Positions 38,907 to 48,231 of a stretch of DNA of 64,000 bases are shown in pieces. This DNA is from Pseudomonadota bacterium (lineage in GTDB: Bacteria > Pseudomonadota > Gammaproteobacteria > Acidiferrobacterales > UBA6901), in NCBI GenBank assembly GCA_021819085.1, contig JAKASJ010000001.1, forward strand, positions 186,001 through 250,000. Direction: 5' to 3'. A model generated the notes under the pieces. The model had not been told where the DNA came from. It ran no database searches and was given only the letters and a program-made list of their open reading frames with translations. The translations under genes and the position numbers were made by a program. The first letter of the stretch is position 1. Every line of letters begins with the position of its first letter.

Positions 38907-39479
38907 ATGGACTTTCTCAAATTATTCGGCCAGACCAAGGGCGTTGAAGATGCACTGGAACAGAGCCGTGCCCGTCTCTACCGCATGGCTTATGCGTGGT
39001 GTCACAATCGCGCGCTGGCCGACGATCTGGTGCAGGAGACCCTGACCAAGGCAATGCAAAAATCCGCGCAGCTGCGCGACCCGAAAGCGCGTGACGCCTG
39101 GCTTTTCAGCATCCTGACCAACTGCTACCGGGATCACTTCCGGCGCCATCGGGAGATGGAGGATATCGACGAAATGGAGTTGCCGCACGACTCCACTCCC
39201 GAAACCGAGAACAACCAGCTGGAAATCGTCCGCAAGGTGCGTGCGACCATCGCGCGGCTTCCGGAAGGACAGCGTCAGGTTATCACGCTCGTTGATCTCG
39301 AAGGCTTCTCCTACGTCGAAGTCGCCAAAGTATTGGACATACCGATCGGAACCGTCATGAGCCGCCTGTGCCGCGCGCGCAACGCCATGCTGCGCCTGCT
39401 CGCTACCGAGTTCGGAAGCCAGGAAGCACTCAAGACGGCTACAGTCCGGCAGGAAGCCAATATAAGGAGAATAAAATGA
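38907..39479 (+). CDS. ECF-type sigma-70 family RNA polymerase sigma factor
   Basis: 190 residues. Region 2 contains YRMAYAWCHNRALADDLVQETLTKAM and the DNA-melting and -10 contact stretch (DAWLFSILTNCYRDHFRRH). Region 4 contains LPEGQRQVITLVDLEGFSYVEVAKVL and GTVMSRLCRARNAM, a helix-turn-helix for -35 recognition. There is no region 1 or 3, so it belongs to the extracytoplasmic-function class. Its stop overlaps the start of the anti-sigma gene (ATGA), so the two are coupled. A GGAACT at about 38846 may be part of an autoregulated promoter, but spacing to a -10 is unclear. Confidence 0.94.
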   Translation: MDFLKLFGQTKGVEDALEQSRARLYRMAYAWCHNRALADDLVQETLTKAMQKSAQLRDPKARDAWLFSILTNCYRDHFRRHREMEDIDEMELPHDSTPETENNQLEIVRKVRATIARLPEGQRQVITLVDLEGFSYVEVAKVLDIPIGTVMSRLCRARNAMLRLLATEFGSQEALKTATVRQEANIRRIK

Positions 39480-40258
39480 GGGATGATGGAACATTTTCGG
39501 ACGAACACCTGAACGCGTTCGTCGACGACCAGCTGGCGCTCGATGAAAAGAGTCGCGTGTACAGCGTGATCGGCAAAGACGAGGCGATAAACCGCCGGGT
39601 GTGCGAACTGCGCAAGGTGCGGGATCTCGTACAGATGGCGTACAAAAATCCGCCGGAGGCTCCGACCGGTGCCCCCACCAAGACCAATCGCCCTACCCGG
39701 CTGCGGCACAAGTTGGGCGCCGGCGCGGGGGCAGTCATAGGCGTCCTGGCGCTGGTGAGCGGCTTGCAGCAGGATAGCGGCAGCTTCGGCCTGGCTGGCG
39801 GCAGCGCCGCCGTGGCACTGACGGCACCGGCGGGAACGGAGAGAAATCGTGCTTCCGCGGGGCAGGTGGCGAGCGCGGCGACACCCGGCGGTCAGGTAAT
39901 CAAGGTCCTCTTTCACCTGAACAGCGGCAATCCGGCACACATGAAAGAAGTGCTGGATGAAACCCAGAATCTGCTCAATCTTTACCAGCGCAAGCATCAG
40001 AAGGCGCGTGTGGAGGTCATCACCAACGGTGAGGGGCTTAACCTGCTTCTCGCCGGCCGCTCGCCCTACCCCGCGCGCGTCATGTCGATGCTGAAGAAGT
40101 ACAAGAATCTTCAGTTCGCGGCCTGCCTGAATACGCTGGACCGCTTCGGCGGCGAGGGCATCTCGACCAAACTGCTGCCCGGCACCACCGTGATCGATTC
40201 GGGCGTGGCGCAAATAATCCGCCTGCAACAGAGGGGATGGATTTACATTCAGGTCTGA
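39476..40258 (+). CDS. Membrane anti-sigma factor with C-terminal DsrE-like domain
   Basis: 260 residues. The ATG at 39476 follows AAGGAG and overlaps the sigma stop. Residues 1-60 (DEHLNAFVDDQLALDEKSRV, ELRKVRDLVQMAY) resemble the cytoplasmic helix bundle of anti-sigma factors but lack the H-x3-C-x2-C zinc motif. One transmembrane helix follows at about 82-100 (GAGAVIGVLALVSGLQ), then a Gly/Ala/Thr linker. From about residue 135 a DsrE/F fold begins: VIKVLFHLNSGNPAHM, VEVITNGEGLNLLLAG, LQFAACLNTL, LLPGTTVIDSGVAQIIRLQQ, GWIYIQV. One Cys sits in AACLN, the position of the active Cys in sulfur-relay DsrE proteins. The predicted topology puts this domain in the periplasm. Confidence 0.85.
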   Translation: MRDDGTFSDEHLNAFVDDQLALDEKSRVYSVIGKDEAINRRVCELRKVRDLVQMAYKNPPEAPTGAPTKTNRPTRLRHKLGAGAGAVIGVLALVSGLQQDSGSFGLAGGSAAVALTAPAGTERNRASAGQVASAATPGGQVIKVLFHLNSGNPAHMKEVLDETQNLLNLYQRKHQKARVEVITNGEGLNLLLAGRSPYPARVMSMLKKYKNLQFAACLNTLDRFGGEGISTKLLPGTTVIDSGVAQIIRLQQRGWIYIQV

Positions 40259-40907
40259 TCTGCCGGCGCGGGACGGCCTGTCTGCACCAGGAACGCCGCC
40301 AGAAGGAGCGGGCATCCGGCCGGCAAGCGCATGAGGGCCGACGTGCATTGCAGAAATCGCCGAAGACGGAGTACGCCGGCCGGACCGGCGCATACGACAT
40401 CGCCTCCGGCGAACCGAAGCAGCGGACGGGGCACTGGTCATCGTCCTGAATCCGGTCAGCGGCATCGAAGCGACCGGATGGGATCGGTGTGGTCTGCACG
40501 GCGAGGGCGCGGCACTGATCAGGCTTGCGCACCAGTAACGAGCAGGCACGGAATGCGATTGATGGGCCCGGGGGGTCAGATTCGGCAGCCGGCAACAACC
40601 GGCTGCGGGGGCAAACATCAATTTTTTATAGAACCGGTCTCTACGGCGTCTCGGAATCCAACATCGTTCCGGGCAGGGTGACCCGGATCGCCAGGTTCCA
40701 GCAGGAAGACTGCGTCCACACTCACCCCTGATCCGTGCAATGTCTCCTCTCTTCCAGCCCGCACGCGCGGGCTTTTTTTTCGCCACCGCCTGGCGACCCG
40801 GGCAAACCTGCCTAGCCGCCGAACCGCTTCCTGCGCCGCAACCAGCCTGGCGGTTCCGGACGGACACCCGGAGCAGAATCGATCCCGTTCGCGCCAGAGC
40901 CCGTGAT
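40259..40907. other. Intergenic region with two hairpins; possible small RNA or long 3' UTR
   Basis: 650 bases without a convincing gene. A hairpin GCAGCCGG-CAACAA-CCGGCTGC lies at 40585-40606 and is followed after 15 bases by ATTTTTTATAG. A strong plus-strand terminator lies at 40756-40780. Some plus-strand transcript must end there, about 500 bases beyond the anti-sigma stop. Confidence 0.45.
40756..40780 (+). terminator. Rho-independent terminator
   Basis: AGCCCGC-ACGC-GCGGGCT is followed directly by a run of eight T. It works only on the plus strand, because the minus-strand continuation has no T-run. Confidence 0.88.
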
Positions 40908-41345
40908 TCACGGATGCGGCAGCGGAATCGCGCCGCGCAGGCGATACGCCAGGTAGTCGCTCAGGATCCGGGCATGATCGAATGCCAGAACCGGCGGGAA
41001 ATCGGGAGGAACAAACAGGCCAAAGGCGGCGGCATCGTCCTGCGCCACCGGTTCACCGCGCGCTTCACCCACGTACACGATCGAGGCGGTATGGCCGCGG
41101 GGATCACGCGCCGGATCCGAATAACACCCCAGCAGCCGCGTAAGGCGGACGGCCAGACCGGTTTCCTCCAGCGCTTCACGGACCGCGGCTGACTCCACGC
41201 TCTCGCCGCGGTCGACGAACCCGCCGGGCAAGGCCCAGCCGAATGGCGGATTCTTTCGCTCAATGAGCACCACGGGGCGCGCACTGCGGTCCACAAGCTC
41301 GATGACCACATCGGTCGTCAGAAGCGGTGTCAGCGGCGGACCCAT
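40908..41345 (-). CDS. Nudix hydrolase
   Basis: Hydrolyses a nucleoside diphosphate linked to another moiety. 145 residues from the ATG at 41345, chosen for GGGAG seven bases upstream; a longer frame starts at 41387. The Nudix box GX5EX7REUXEEXGU is complete: GGFVDRGESVESAAVREALEETGLAV. ERKNPPFGWALPGG precedes it. Family members of this form act on ADP-ribose or NADH, but the substrate is not determinable here. Confidence 0.92.
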   Translation of the reverse strand: MGPPLTPLLTTDVVIELVDRSARPVVLIERKNPPFGWALPGGFVDRGESVESAAVREALEETGLAVRLTRLLGCYSDPARDPRGHTASIVYVGEARGEPVAQDDAAAFGLFVPPDFPPVLAFDHARILSDYLAYRLRGAIPLPHP

Positions 41346-41554
41346 TCCTCGGCTCCCATGCGTCCCGCAGGACAATCTCGTCATCATAGCGCCGATGTCG
41401 CGACGCCTCCAACGGCGAAGCGGGTGCGGGCGGGCGTTTTGATCGAACCGATCTGGCTTCGCCGGCGCCGTTGTCCACCCGTGACACGGCTTGTTCGCGG
41501 GGCCCGGGTCCGCCAGGCGGTCGGGGCCGCAGATTTCTCAACCGCCGCCCTCCG

Positions 41555-41589
41555 CAAAAAGATGCGGCGGCATGTCGCCATGCCGCCGC
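41555..41589 (-). terminator. Rho-independent terminator of the phosphoesterase gene
   Basis: On the minus strand GCGGCGGCATG-GCGA-CATGCCGCCGC is followed by ATCTTTTTGC. The perfect 11-base stem lies 26 bases past the phosphoesterase stop. Confidence 0.85.
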
Positions 41590-41615
41590 GAACGACCGGA
41601 CCCGGTCCGAACGTA

Positions 41616-43514
41616 TCAGTCCCGATCGAAATGGAACATGGTCATGAGATTGCCGATCGCCGGGCTGTTGATCGGCACATACGGGTTGCGCCGGGTGGCG
41701 ACGGGGTTCGGCAGGTTGTCGCGGCTGCGTGCCGAGATCGTCGGCAGCTCCCAGTTGGCCTCGACGAACTTGTCGAACGACACGTGATCGGCATAGGTGT
41801 GGACCATGCCGACACCGCGTGAATAGCGCGACACGACGATGAGCGGAATGCGCGTGCCGTCACCGAAGAAGTCGATCGGCTGGATGTAGCCGGAGTCGTA
41901 GTAGCCCCCGCCCTCATCGACGGTGATCATGATGGCCGTGTCTTTCCACAGTGCAGGATTGGCCTTGACCAGGCCGATGATCTTGCGGCTGAAGGCCTCG
42001 AACAGCTCGAACTTCGAGGAAGCCGGATGGCCATCAAGGTAGCCATCGGGCTTGACGATCGATACCGCCGGCAGCGTGCCGCCGCGGATTGCGGCATAGA
42101 GGTCGCGGATACCGTGCAGGTTCGCCCTCAGCTTCGGATTGGTCATGATCTGCGTCGAGTAGAGAAACGGATCGCAGATGTTGCAGTAGCTGCCGTTCTC
42201 TCCGCCCTCCGTGCCGCCGTTCCAGCCTTCCCCGTAGTAACCCCAGGGGATGTGATGCCGCGAGAGCAGCAGGCCGAGGTTCGGCTGACGGCTCGGCGGC
42301 ACCGTGAACTGCGTCGCCCCGAGTGGCGCCGGGGCGCCGGTGCCGAGATAGCCCGGAGCGTAGTTGTTGACGAGGTAATAGGCGCCGCGCTTGCAATCGC
42401 CGTTGCGGAACACGGGATACGGCAGTGTGTGCAGGTAGCCGTTGATCGAATGGACGCCGGGCTGGGTATCGTCGGAACAGTCGACATACGATCCCCCGCC
42501 GTAGCCGTCCTGGGCGTAGAAGTTGTTGGTACCCGGCTGTGCCGCCGGATTCTCGACCTGATTGGCCGGGGGCACGGCGGGCTGGCCATCCGTGCCGGCA
42601 TAATACATCGCGGTGCCGTAGCCGATGGCGATGTGATTGGCGCCGGTGCCGCCCATCACCGCCTGATGGTAGTTGTCGCTCAGGGCGTACTCGTGGGCAA
42701 GCTTGTCGAAGTACCCCACGTCGCCCGCCTGCACATTGTAAAAGCCCATGGCGATGGCGCCTTCGTGGTGCCCGTCCTCGCTGTAGCCAGCCGGTTGCGG
42801 CTGGCCGTTGCTGCCGGCACCGACCGTCGCCTCGACCCAGGGAAAGAGATCGTTCTGGCAACCGCTCGGGTTGCGCGCGCTCGCGTGGGAAATATCGCAA
42901 TCGGTCTGTTGCCACATCTGGAAGAAGCGGTGCACCGGGCTTGCCGTATAGTCGTCATAGGACAGATAGCGGGTAATGTCATAGGGGCCGTTCGCGAGAT
43001 CGGCCGGAAACCTGGGGTCGATGAGCGTCCCGGACGGCAGCCCACTGCCGCCGACGGTCAGCAGGCCATAGGCGTCGGACGGCAGCGCCGGCTCGGCGGC
43101 CTCGGCCGCACCTGCCGAGGCGAAAGGCGCCTGCGCCGGCATGCCATCGACATTGATTCGCGGCAGAACGCTGTACGGAGCGGTCTTCGGCGGGTGGATG
43201 GAATAGCCGCCGGTATCGCTTGCCTGCCATTGCGCGGCGCGGGCGAAGTTTGGTCCAGGCGTGCCGTCGGCATTGACGATGCCCTCGGAGAGGAGGTTCC
43301 ATACACTCTGACCGGGGTTGGGTTTGAAGGTACCGAAGACGTGGTCGAAGCTGCGGTTCTCGCCAATGATCAGGATCACGTGCTTGATCGGCGTGGTTGT
43401 GACGTTGTCGTTGCGATCGTAGTCACCGGCGTACAGCAGCTGCGTGTTCAACAGGCCCGCGATTGCCGCGCTGACCGCGGCTACATGGGCCCACTTTCTG
43501 GTTTGGATGTCCAT
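41616..43514 (-). CDS. Exported phosphoesterase (phospholipase C / acid phosphatase family)
   Basis: 632 residues. The ATG at 43514 follows AAGGAG. A signal peptide ends near NTQLLYAG. The motif IIGENRSFDHVFGTF near residue 55 is the hallmark of the phosphoesterase family that includes non-haemolytic phospholipase C and AcpA-type phosphatases; its Asn is near the active-site metal. Later signatures include HEGAIAMGFYNVQAGDVGYF, NYHQAVMGGTGANH, ITVDEGGGYYD and TRIPLIVVSRYSRG with HTYADHVSFDKFVEANW. It likely cleaves phosphate esters in the periplasm or outside the cell; the exact substrate is open. It is a monocistronic unit with its own terminator. Confidence 0.92.
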   Translation of the reverse strand: MDIQTRKWAHVAAVSAAIAGLLNTQLLYAGDYDRNDNVTTTPIKHVILIIGENRSFDHVFGTFKPNPGQSVWNLLSEGIVNADGTPGPNFARAAQWQASDTGGYSIHPPKTAPYSVLPRINVDGMPAQAPFASAGAAEAAEPALPSDAYGLLTVGGSGLPSGTLIDPRFPADLANGPYDITRYLSYDDYTASPVHRFFQMWQQTDCDISHASARNPSGCQNDLFPWVEATVGAGSNGQPQPAGYSEDGHHEGAIAMGFYNVQAGDVGYFDKLAHEYALSDNYHQAVMGGTGANHIAIGYGTAMYYAGTDGQPAVPPANQVENPAAQPGTNNFYAQDGYGGGSYVDCSDDTQPGVHSINGYLHTLPYPVFRNGDCKRGAYYLVNNYAPGYLGTGAPAPLGATQFTVPPSRQPNLGLLLSRHHIPWGYYGEGWNGGTEGGENGSYCNICDPFLYSTQIMTNPKLRANLHGIRDLYAAIRGGTLPAVSIVKPDGYLDGHPASSKFELFEAFSRKIIGLVKANPALWKDTAIMITVDEGGGYYDSGYIQPIDFFGDGTRIPLIVVSRYSRGVGMVHTYADHVSFDKFVEANWELPTISARSRDNLPNPVATRRNPYVPINSPAIGNLMTMFHFDRD

Positions 43515-44193
43515 CGCGATGCTCCTTGTGCGGATCGCTCCCCGGCGGGGAGCCTGGCGCAAGAAGCCTAGGATTCCCAGGTTTCCGGATTATGTCGGGC
43601 CCGTTAAATCGTGGTGAAACCGCTGCGGCCCACGGCCCGTCGCAGCCCGGATCACAGAACCGCACGACGCCTGGACAGACACCGGTCCGGGTGTCGAAAC
43701 ACCAGACAGGATGATCTTTGCGGGCCACATTGAAAATGCTTCCGGGCCCTGAGCACGGCTGGCCGGGCCTTTCCGGACGGTCGGCATGTGCAGCAGATGC
43801 AAGCGAGGTCCGTCTCGCGGGCTGCACAGACGGACAATCGATCAGCTCACGTATCGGACATATCCTGCCGGTCAGCCAGACTGGCGATACCGGTATCCGC
43901 CCGTTCACACCTCGGCGCATGCCGCCTTTCATCGGACGATCCGAAAATTAGCAGGCCGCAGCGATCGCTTCACGGCGGCCGCGGTCAGGACACAGAACAG
44001 CGTCGCCGGGGATGCCAGTGGATTCCCATCGACGCGAACAGGAATAACCGATATAATCGATACCTCTAACCGATTTAACTGCAGCATCAGCCATGCCGGC
44101 CGTCCCGGATTTTTGCGCTATGCTGCAAAAGAATCCGGATGCGTCCGCATCCCTGCCTAGCAGCAACCCCATTTCGCCCCGGAGTATTTCGCC
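43515..44193. other. Intergenic region upstream of the desaturase
   Basis: About 680 bases between divergent genes. Apart from the desaturase promoter candidate at 44029-44057 I see no gene: open frames on both strands are short, Arg-rich and without ribosome binding sites. Confidence 0.45.
44029..44057 (+). promoter_or_regulatory. Candidate sigma-70 promoter for the desaturase
   Basis: TCGACG (four of six to TTGACA) and a perfect TATAAT are spaced by 17 bases. The predicted start near 44064 gives a leader of about 130 bases before the ATG at 44194. Confidence 0.55.
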
Positions 44194-45387
44194 ATGTTCC
44201 AAGGACTGATCATCTTACCCTGGTGGGGCTACGCGATTGTCGCCCTGGTCCTGACCCATATCACTATTGCAAGCGTCACCATCTTTCTTCACCGCCATCA
44301 GGCACATCGCGCCCTTGATTTGCACCCCATTGCGAGTCACTTTTTCCGCTTCTGGCTGTGGCTGACGACCAGCATGGTTACGAAGGAGTGGACCGCAATC
44401 CACCGCAAACACCACGCGAAGGTGGAGACTGCGGATGACCCGCACAGCCCGCAGCAGCATGGCATTCACAAGGTTCTTTGGCTGGGCGTCGTACTGTACC
44501 ACCGGGAAGCGCGGAATGCGGAGACCATGACGCGCTACGGTCACGGAACACCCGACGACTGGCTGGAGCGGCATATCTACACGAAGTGCCACGATTTCGG
44601 ACCCTTCGTCATGCTTGCCATCAACGTGCTGCTGTTCGGCGTCACCGCAGGCCTGCTGATCTGGCTGGTCCAGGTAGCCTGGATACCATTCTGGGCAGCC
44701 GGCGTCATCAACGGCATCGGACATTTCTGGGGCTACCGCAATTTCGAGGTGCGCGACGCCAGCAGGAACATCGTTCCCTGGGGCATCCTCATCGGCGGGG
44801 AGGAACTGCATAACAACCACCACACCTTCGCGAGTTCGGCCAAGCTGTCATCGAAGTGGTGGGAGTTCGATATCGGCTGGATGTACATCCGCCTGATGCA
44901 GGCGATAGGTCTCGCGCATGTCCGCAAGATTCCGCCGGCGCTGCAGTTCGATGCCAACAAGGATAATATCGACCTGGATACCGTTAAGGCGGTTATCGCC
45001 AACCGCTTCAACGTGATGGCACAGTTTGCACGCGAGGTCATGCGTGCCGTGCACCGTGAAGAGCTCAGCAAGGCCGATCCCGCCGACCGCGAGTCCTGGA
45101 CTCTGCTGAAGCGGGCGCGCCGCCTGATGGTCCGGGAAGCGCCTCTGCTTGACCCAAGCAGCAATGAGCGGCTGCAGCGCGCGCTCGCGCGCTACCAGTC
45201 CTTGCGCACCGTGTATACGATGAAGCAGAAACTGCAGGACATCTGGCATCGCTCGGCAACGACCCAGGAGTATCTGCTGCATGCGCTGCAGGACTGGTGT
45301 CGCGAGGCGGAGGAGACGCGGATCCAGTCGCTACGTGCATTTGCGCGGAAGCTTCGCAGTTGCACGCTTTCGCGGGCCGCCGCATAG
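44194..45387 (+). CDS. Membrane fatty-acid desaturase (acyl-CoA/acyl-lipid delta-9 type)
   Basis: Di-iron enzyme that introduces a double bond into acyl chains in the inner membrane. 397 residues. All three His boxes are present: HRHQAH (33-38), HRKHH (70-74) and HNNHH (about 207-211). Four hydrophobic helices surround them, and WAAGVINGIGHFWGYRNFE is the conserved segment before box 3. The last 130 residues form a charged helical extension (VMRAVHREELSKAD, LRTVYTMKQKLQDIW) typical of the bacterial DesA-like group. It probably adjusts membrane fluidity aerobically. Confidence 0.93.
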   Translation: MFQGLIILPWWGYAIVALVLTHITIASVTIFLHRHQAHRALDLHPIASHFFRFWLWLTTSMVTKEWTAIHRKHHAKVETADDPHSPQQHGIHKVLWLGVVLYHREARNAETMTRYGHGTPDDWLERHIYTKCHDFGPFVMLAINVLLFGVTAGLLIWLVQVAWIPFWAAGVINGIGHFWGYRNFEVRDASRNIVPWGILIGGEELHNNHHTFASSAKLSSKWWEFDIGWMYIRLMQAIGLAHVRKIPPALQFDANKDNIDLDTVKAVIANRFNVMAQFAREVMRAVHREELSKADPADRESWTLLKRARRLMVREAPLLDPSSNERLQRALARYQSLRTVYTMKQKLQDIWHRSATTQEYLLHALQDWCREAEETRIQSLRAFARKLRSCTLSRAAA

Positions 45388-46346
45388 GCTGTCCGCCACG
45401 ACTGCTCATTCGTGGCCCGAGGCGCACCGGGAAATATCAAATTAAGCCGGCGGCCGAGGCACGATCTGTCGGCAGAATGGCCGCCGTCATCTGCGGCGCG
45501 CACGGGCGTGCGGCCCTGCAAAGCAGGTATCAGGGCAGCCCGGGCATCCAGACCACCCCGGCAATCCGCCCGCAACGGCCGCCACACACCCAGGTACGAG
45601 GGCCGGCCTGATCGGGGTCGGGGTTTCGGTTGCAGTGTGGACCTGAGAGCACCCCCGATTTTACCTGTTTCCGGCATCGGAGTCGGACCGATCCGGTGCG
45701 CGCGGGTCGTGGGGGGGCTGATGATCGGGCATGTGATTGGGTGGCGCACCGGATCTGACACCGGCACGATGCATCCCGGCACGACAGACTGATCTTCCCA
45801 TCGTTTCCGGTCCAGCAGCACGGGCAGGCGCACGTTGCGGAAACACGGCTCCCGCCCCGACGCTTTTATCAGACACCAAATTCCCGAACGCCCGCACCCG
45901 GTGGGTTTGCAGCAAGACGGTGCTGCCACCGCGCCCGTTCAGGCCGCGGGATTCCAGCCAGATCTTGCCCGTCCAGGACCGGACCCCCTGTCCCACGACG
46001 ACTTCGGGCTCGGGCTGATCGGCCCCTGCTCCGGCATATTCCTTGCATTATTGAAATTCAAACCCAAAAAAAATGGCAAAGCAGTGGCCCCAGGGATCCC
46101 TCAAAAGACTGAGCACCCTCACGCAGACACAAACGTGAAGCCCGGCAGAGCGCCCAGCACCGCGAAACCGCCGGCGCCGGAATGCGTCAACCAATCGGCC
46201 GATCGCACCGGCTCCCTGCGCCGCGCCCGACAGCCCGGCGGAGACCCGGTTGTGACAGGGCATATGTCCCATCGAGTGACCAGTCCTGTCTCGCCCATCG
46301 TTTCAGCCGCATGGCATGCGGCAAACCATTTGCACCGTTCACCCGC
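45388..46346. other. Long gene-poor region
   Basis: Nearly 960 bases with no supported gene. Open frames up to 245 codons exist on the minus strand over 45192-45929, but they overlap the desaturase end, show no motif and have Arg/Pro-rich shadow composition. A short A-rich run (ACCCAAAAAAAATGG) lies near 46068. The in-frame extension of the next gene also covers 46182-46346. Confidence 0.4.
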
Positions 46347-48086
46347 ATGATCGAACCTGCCGGCAAGCAAAGCGATGCGGACGTCCATATCAAGGCGGCG
46401 CAGGATGCGGAGTTCTATCTCGGACTCATGCGCGCCTATCTGGACAGCGCCAACGATGGCATCTTTGTCCTGTGCGATGAGCGCAAATTCCTCGTCGCCA
46501 ACCGCGCCATGGCTGAGTGGCTCGGCGAAAGCGAGGCAAGATTGACGGCACACAACCAACGCGTTCCCTTTACGGAATTTCTTGGCCCGGAATCTTCACA
46601 GAAAATTTTCGACGCTCACTTTCAGGAGGCCCTTGCCGGCAAGGTAGTACGTTTCGAATGCCCCATTCACCCGCCCAAGGGCCGGCCACGCTGGGTCGAA
46701 ATCAGCATGAACCGGGTCGCCGTGGGAAGTGGCGATATGGTTATTGCCGTGGTTCGGGATGTCACCGAGCAGAAGCTCGTTCAGCTGCGCCTCGAACAGC
46801 AGGCCTTGCGCGATGACCTTACCGGTCTGCTGAATCGCCGCGGCTTCATGAAACATCTCGATCAGCTGGTGCAATCCGCCGCCGTCGACGGCCGCAGACA
46901 TGTACTGCTATGTCTGGATCTAGATCAGTTCAAGTTAATCAATGACACCTGCGGACATTCCGCGGGCGACGAACTGTTGCAGAGGGCGACGATGCTGCTG
47001 AAAAGCGCCGCGCGCCGCAACGACACCGTCTACCGGCTCGGAGGCGACGAGTTTGCCGTTTTGCTGAACGATTGCGGTCTGCCGGAAGCCATGGAAATAA
47101 CACGCGATATACAACGGGCGTTTTCCACCTTCCGTTTCATCTGGCAGGATCGCGCGTTCGATCTGGCGGCCAGTATCGGTGTGGCGGAAATCGGCAAGAC
47201 CGCGAATGACAGTCTGTCGGTACTCATGCAGGCGGACGCCGCATGCTACGCGGCAAAGGAAAGCGGACGCAACCAGGTAATCAGCTATGCCGACGGCGGG
47301 AATTTTACAAGAATGCGATCTGAAATGGACTGGGTTTCGGCCATCACCCGGTCGCTCGACCAGGATCGCTTCTGTCTGTACTTCCAGAAGATCGTTCCGA
47401 CCGTGCAAATGGCCGCGAATATCACACACCATGAGATTCTGCTGCGCATGGTCGACACGGCCGGCCAAATCGTGGCGCCGGGAAAATTCATGGCAGCCGC
47501 CATCAAGTACAACATGATGACAGCCATCGATCGCTGGGTTATCCGGCAGGTATTCGCCGCTAAAGACCCCCACTGGGGAGTGTCGGCACGGCACGATGGG
47601 GTGAACGAATTCACTGCCATAAACCTGTCCGGCGCCAGCCTCAATGATGACTCATTCTACGATTTTCTGCGGGACCAGATTCGCGAGTACGATGTGCCAC
47701 CGCACGCAGTCTGCTTCGAGATCACCGAAAGCGTGGCCGTCAATGATCTGGAGCGCGCTGGCCGGTTCATGACCGAATTGAGGAAACTTGGCTTTCGTTT
47801 TGCGCTTGATGACTTTGGAAGCGGTGTTTCATCGTTTTCCTACCTGAAGGCCCTGCCCATCGACTTCATAAAAATTGATGGAAGCCTCGTACGGGAGGTG
47901 GTGCAGTCCTCTCTGGACCATCGCATCATCGAATCCATTGCCTATGTTGCGCGTGAAATGGGCGTGCAAACGATCGCCGAGTATGTCGAAAACACGGGAA
48001 TTCGCGACTGCCTGGCTGCGATCGGGATCGATTATGCTCAGGGCTACGCGATACACTGTCCGGAACCGCTGCGCAACACCGAATGA
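46347..48086 (+). CDS. PAS-GGDEF-EAL cyclic di-GMP turnover protein
   Basis: 579 residues from the ATG at 46347; no clear ribosome binding site, and the frame is open upstream to 46182, so the start is uncertain. A PAS domain comes first (LDSANDGIFVLCDERKFLVANRAM ... VAVVRDVTEQK-like VIAVVRDVTEQKL). The GGDEF domain has an intact RLGGDEF. The EAL domain reads HHEILLRM (EIL instead of EAL, Glu kept) and retains INLS, FEITES, DDFGSG, IKIDG, AEYVE and AQGY, so phosphodiesterase activity is plausible. No transmembrane segment is seen, so it is cytoplasmic, sensing through PAS. Confidence 0.92.
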   Translation: MIEPAGKQSDADVHIKAAQDAEFYLGLMRAYLDSANDGIFVLCDERKFLVANRAMAEWLGESEARLTAHNQRVPFTEFLGPESSQKIFDAHFQEALAGKVVRFECPIHPPKGRPRWVEISMNRVAVGSGDMVIAVVRDVTEQKLVQLRLEQQALRDDLTGLLNRRGFMKHLDQLVQSAAVDGRRHVLLCLDLDQFKLINDTCGHSAGDELLQRATMLLKSAARRNDTVYRLGGDEFAVLLNDCGLPEAMEITRDIQRAFSTFRFIWQDRAFDLAASIGVAEIGKTANDSLSVLMQADAACYAAKESGRNQVISYADGGNFTRMRSEMDWVSAITRSLDQDRFCLYFQKIVPTVQMAANITHHEILLRMVDTAGQIVAPGKFMAAAIKYNMMTAIDRWVIRQVFAAKDPHWGVSARHDGVNEFTAINLSGASLNDDSFYDFLRDQIREYDVPPHAVCFEITESVAVNDLERAGRFMTELRKLGFRFALDDFGSGVSSFSYLKALPIDFIKIDGSLVREVVQSSLDHRIIESIAYVAREMGVQTIAEYVENTGIRDCLAAIGIDYAQGYAIHCPEPLRNTE

Positions 48087-48122
48087 CCCCGCTGGATGCC
48101 CGCGCCGGCTAGTCGCCGCATT

Positions 48123-48150
48123 CCCCGGGACCGGATGCCATCTCCCGGGG
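48123..48150. terminator. Inverted repeat between convergent genes
   Basis: CCCCGGGA and TCCCGGGG are separated by 12 bases, midway between the GGDEF-EAL and ABC-F gene stops. No T-run follows on either strand, so termination there would be weak. Confidence 0.35.
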
Positions 48151-48231
48151 ACGAACATCCATCATGATCGGGACGGGCGGCACGGCCCATTGTCCGCACA
48201 GAACGTTGCTGTACAAGCACCGCTGACCGGA

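Noticed and set aside
42027-43571. 514-codon plus-strand open frame opposite the phosphoesterase gene
   Set aside because: The minus-strand gene has signal peptide, ribosome binding site, motifs and terminator.
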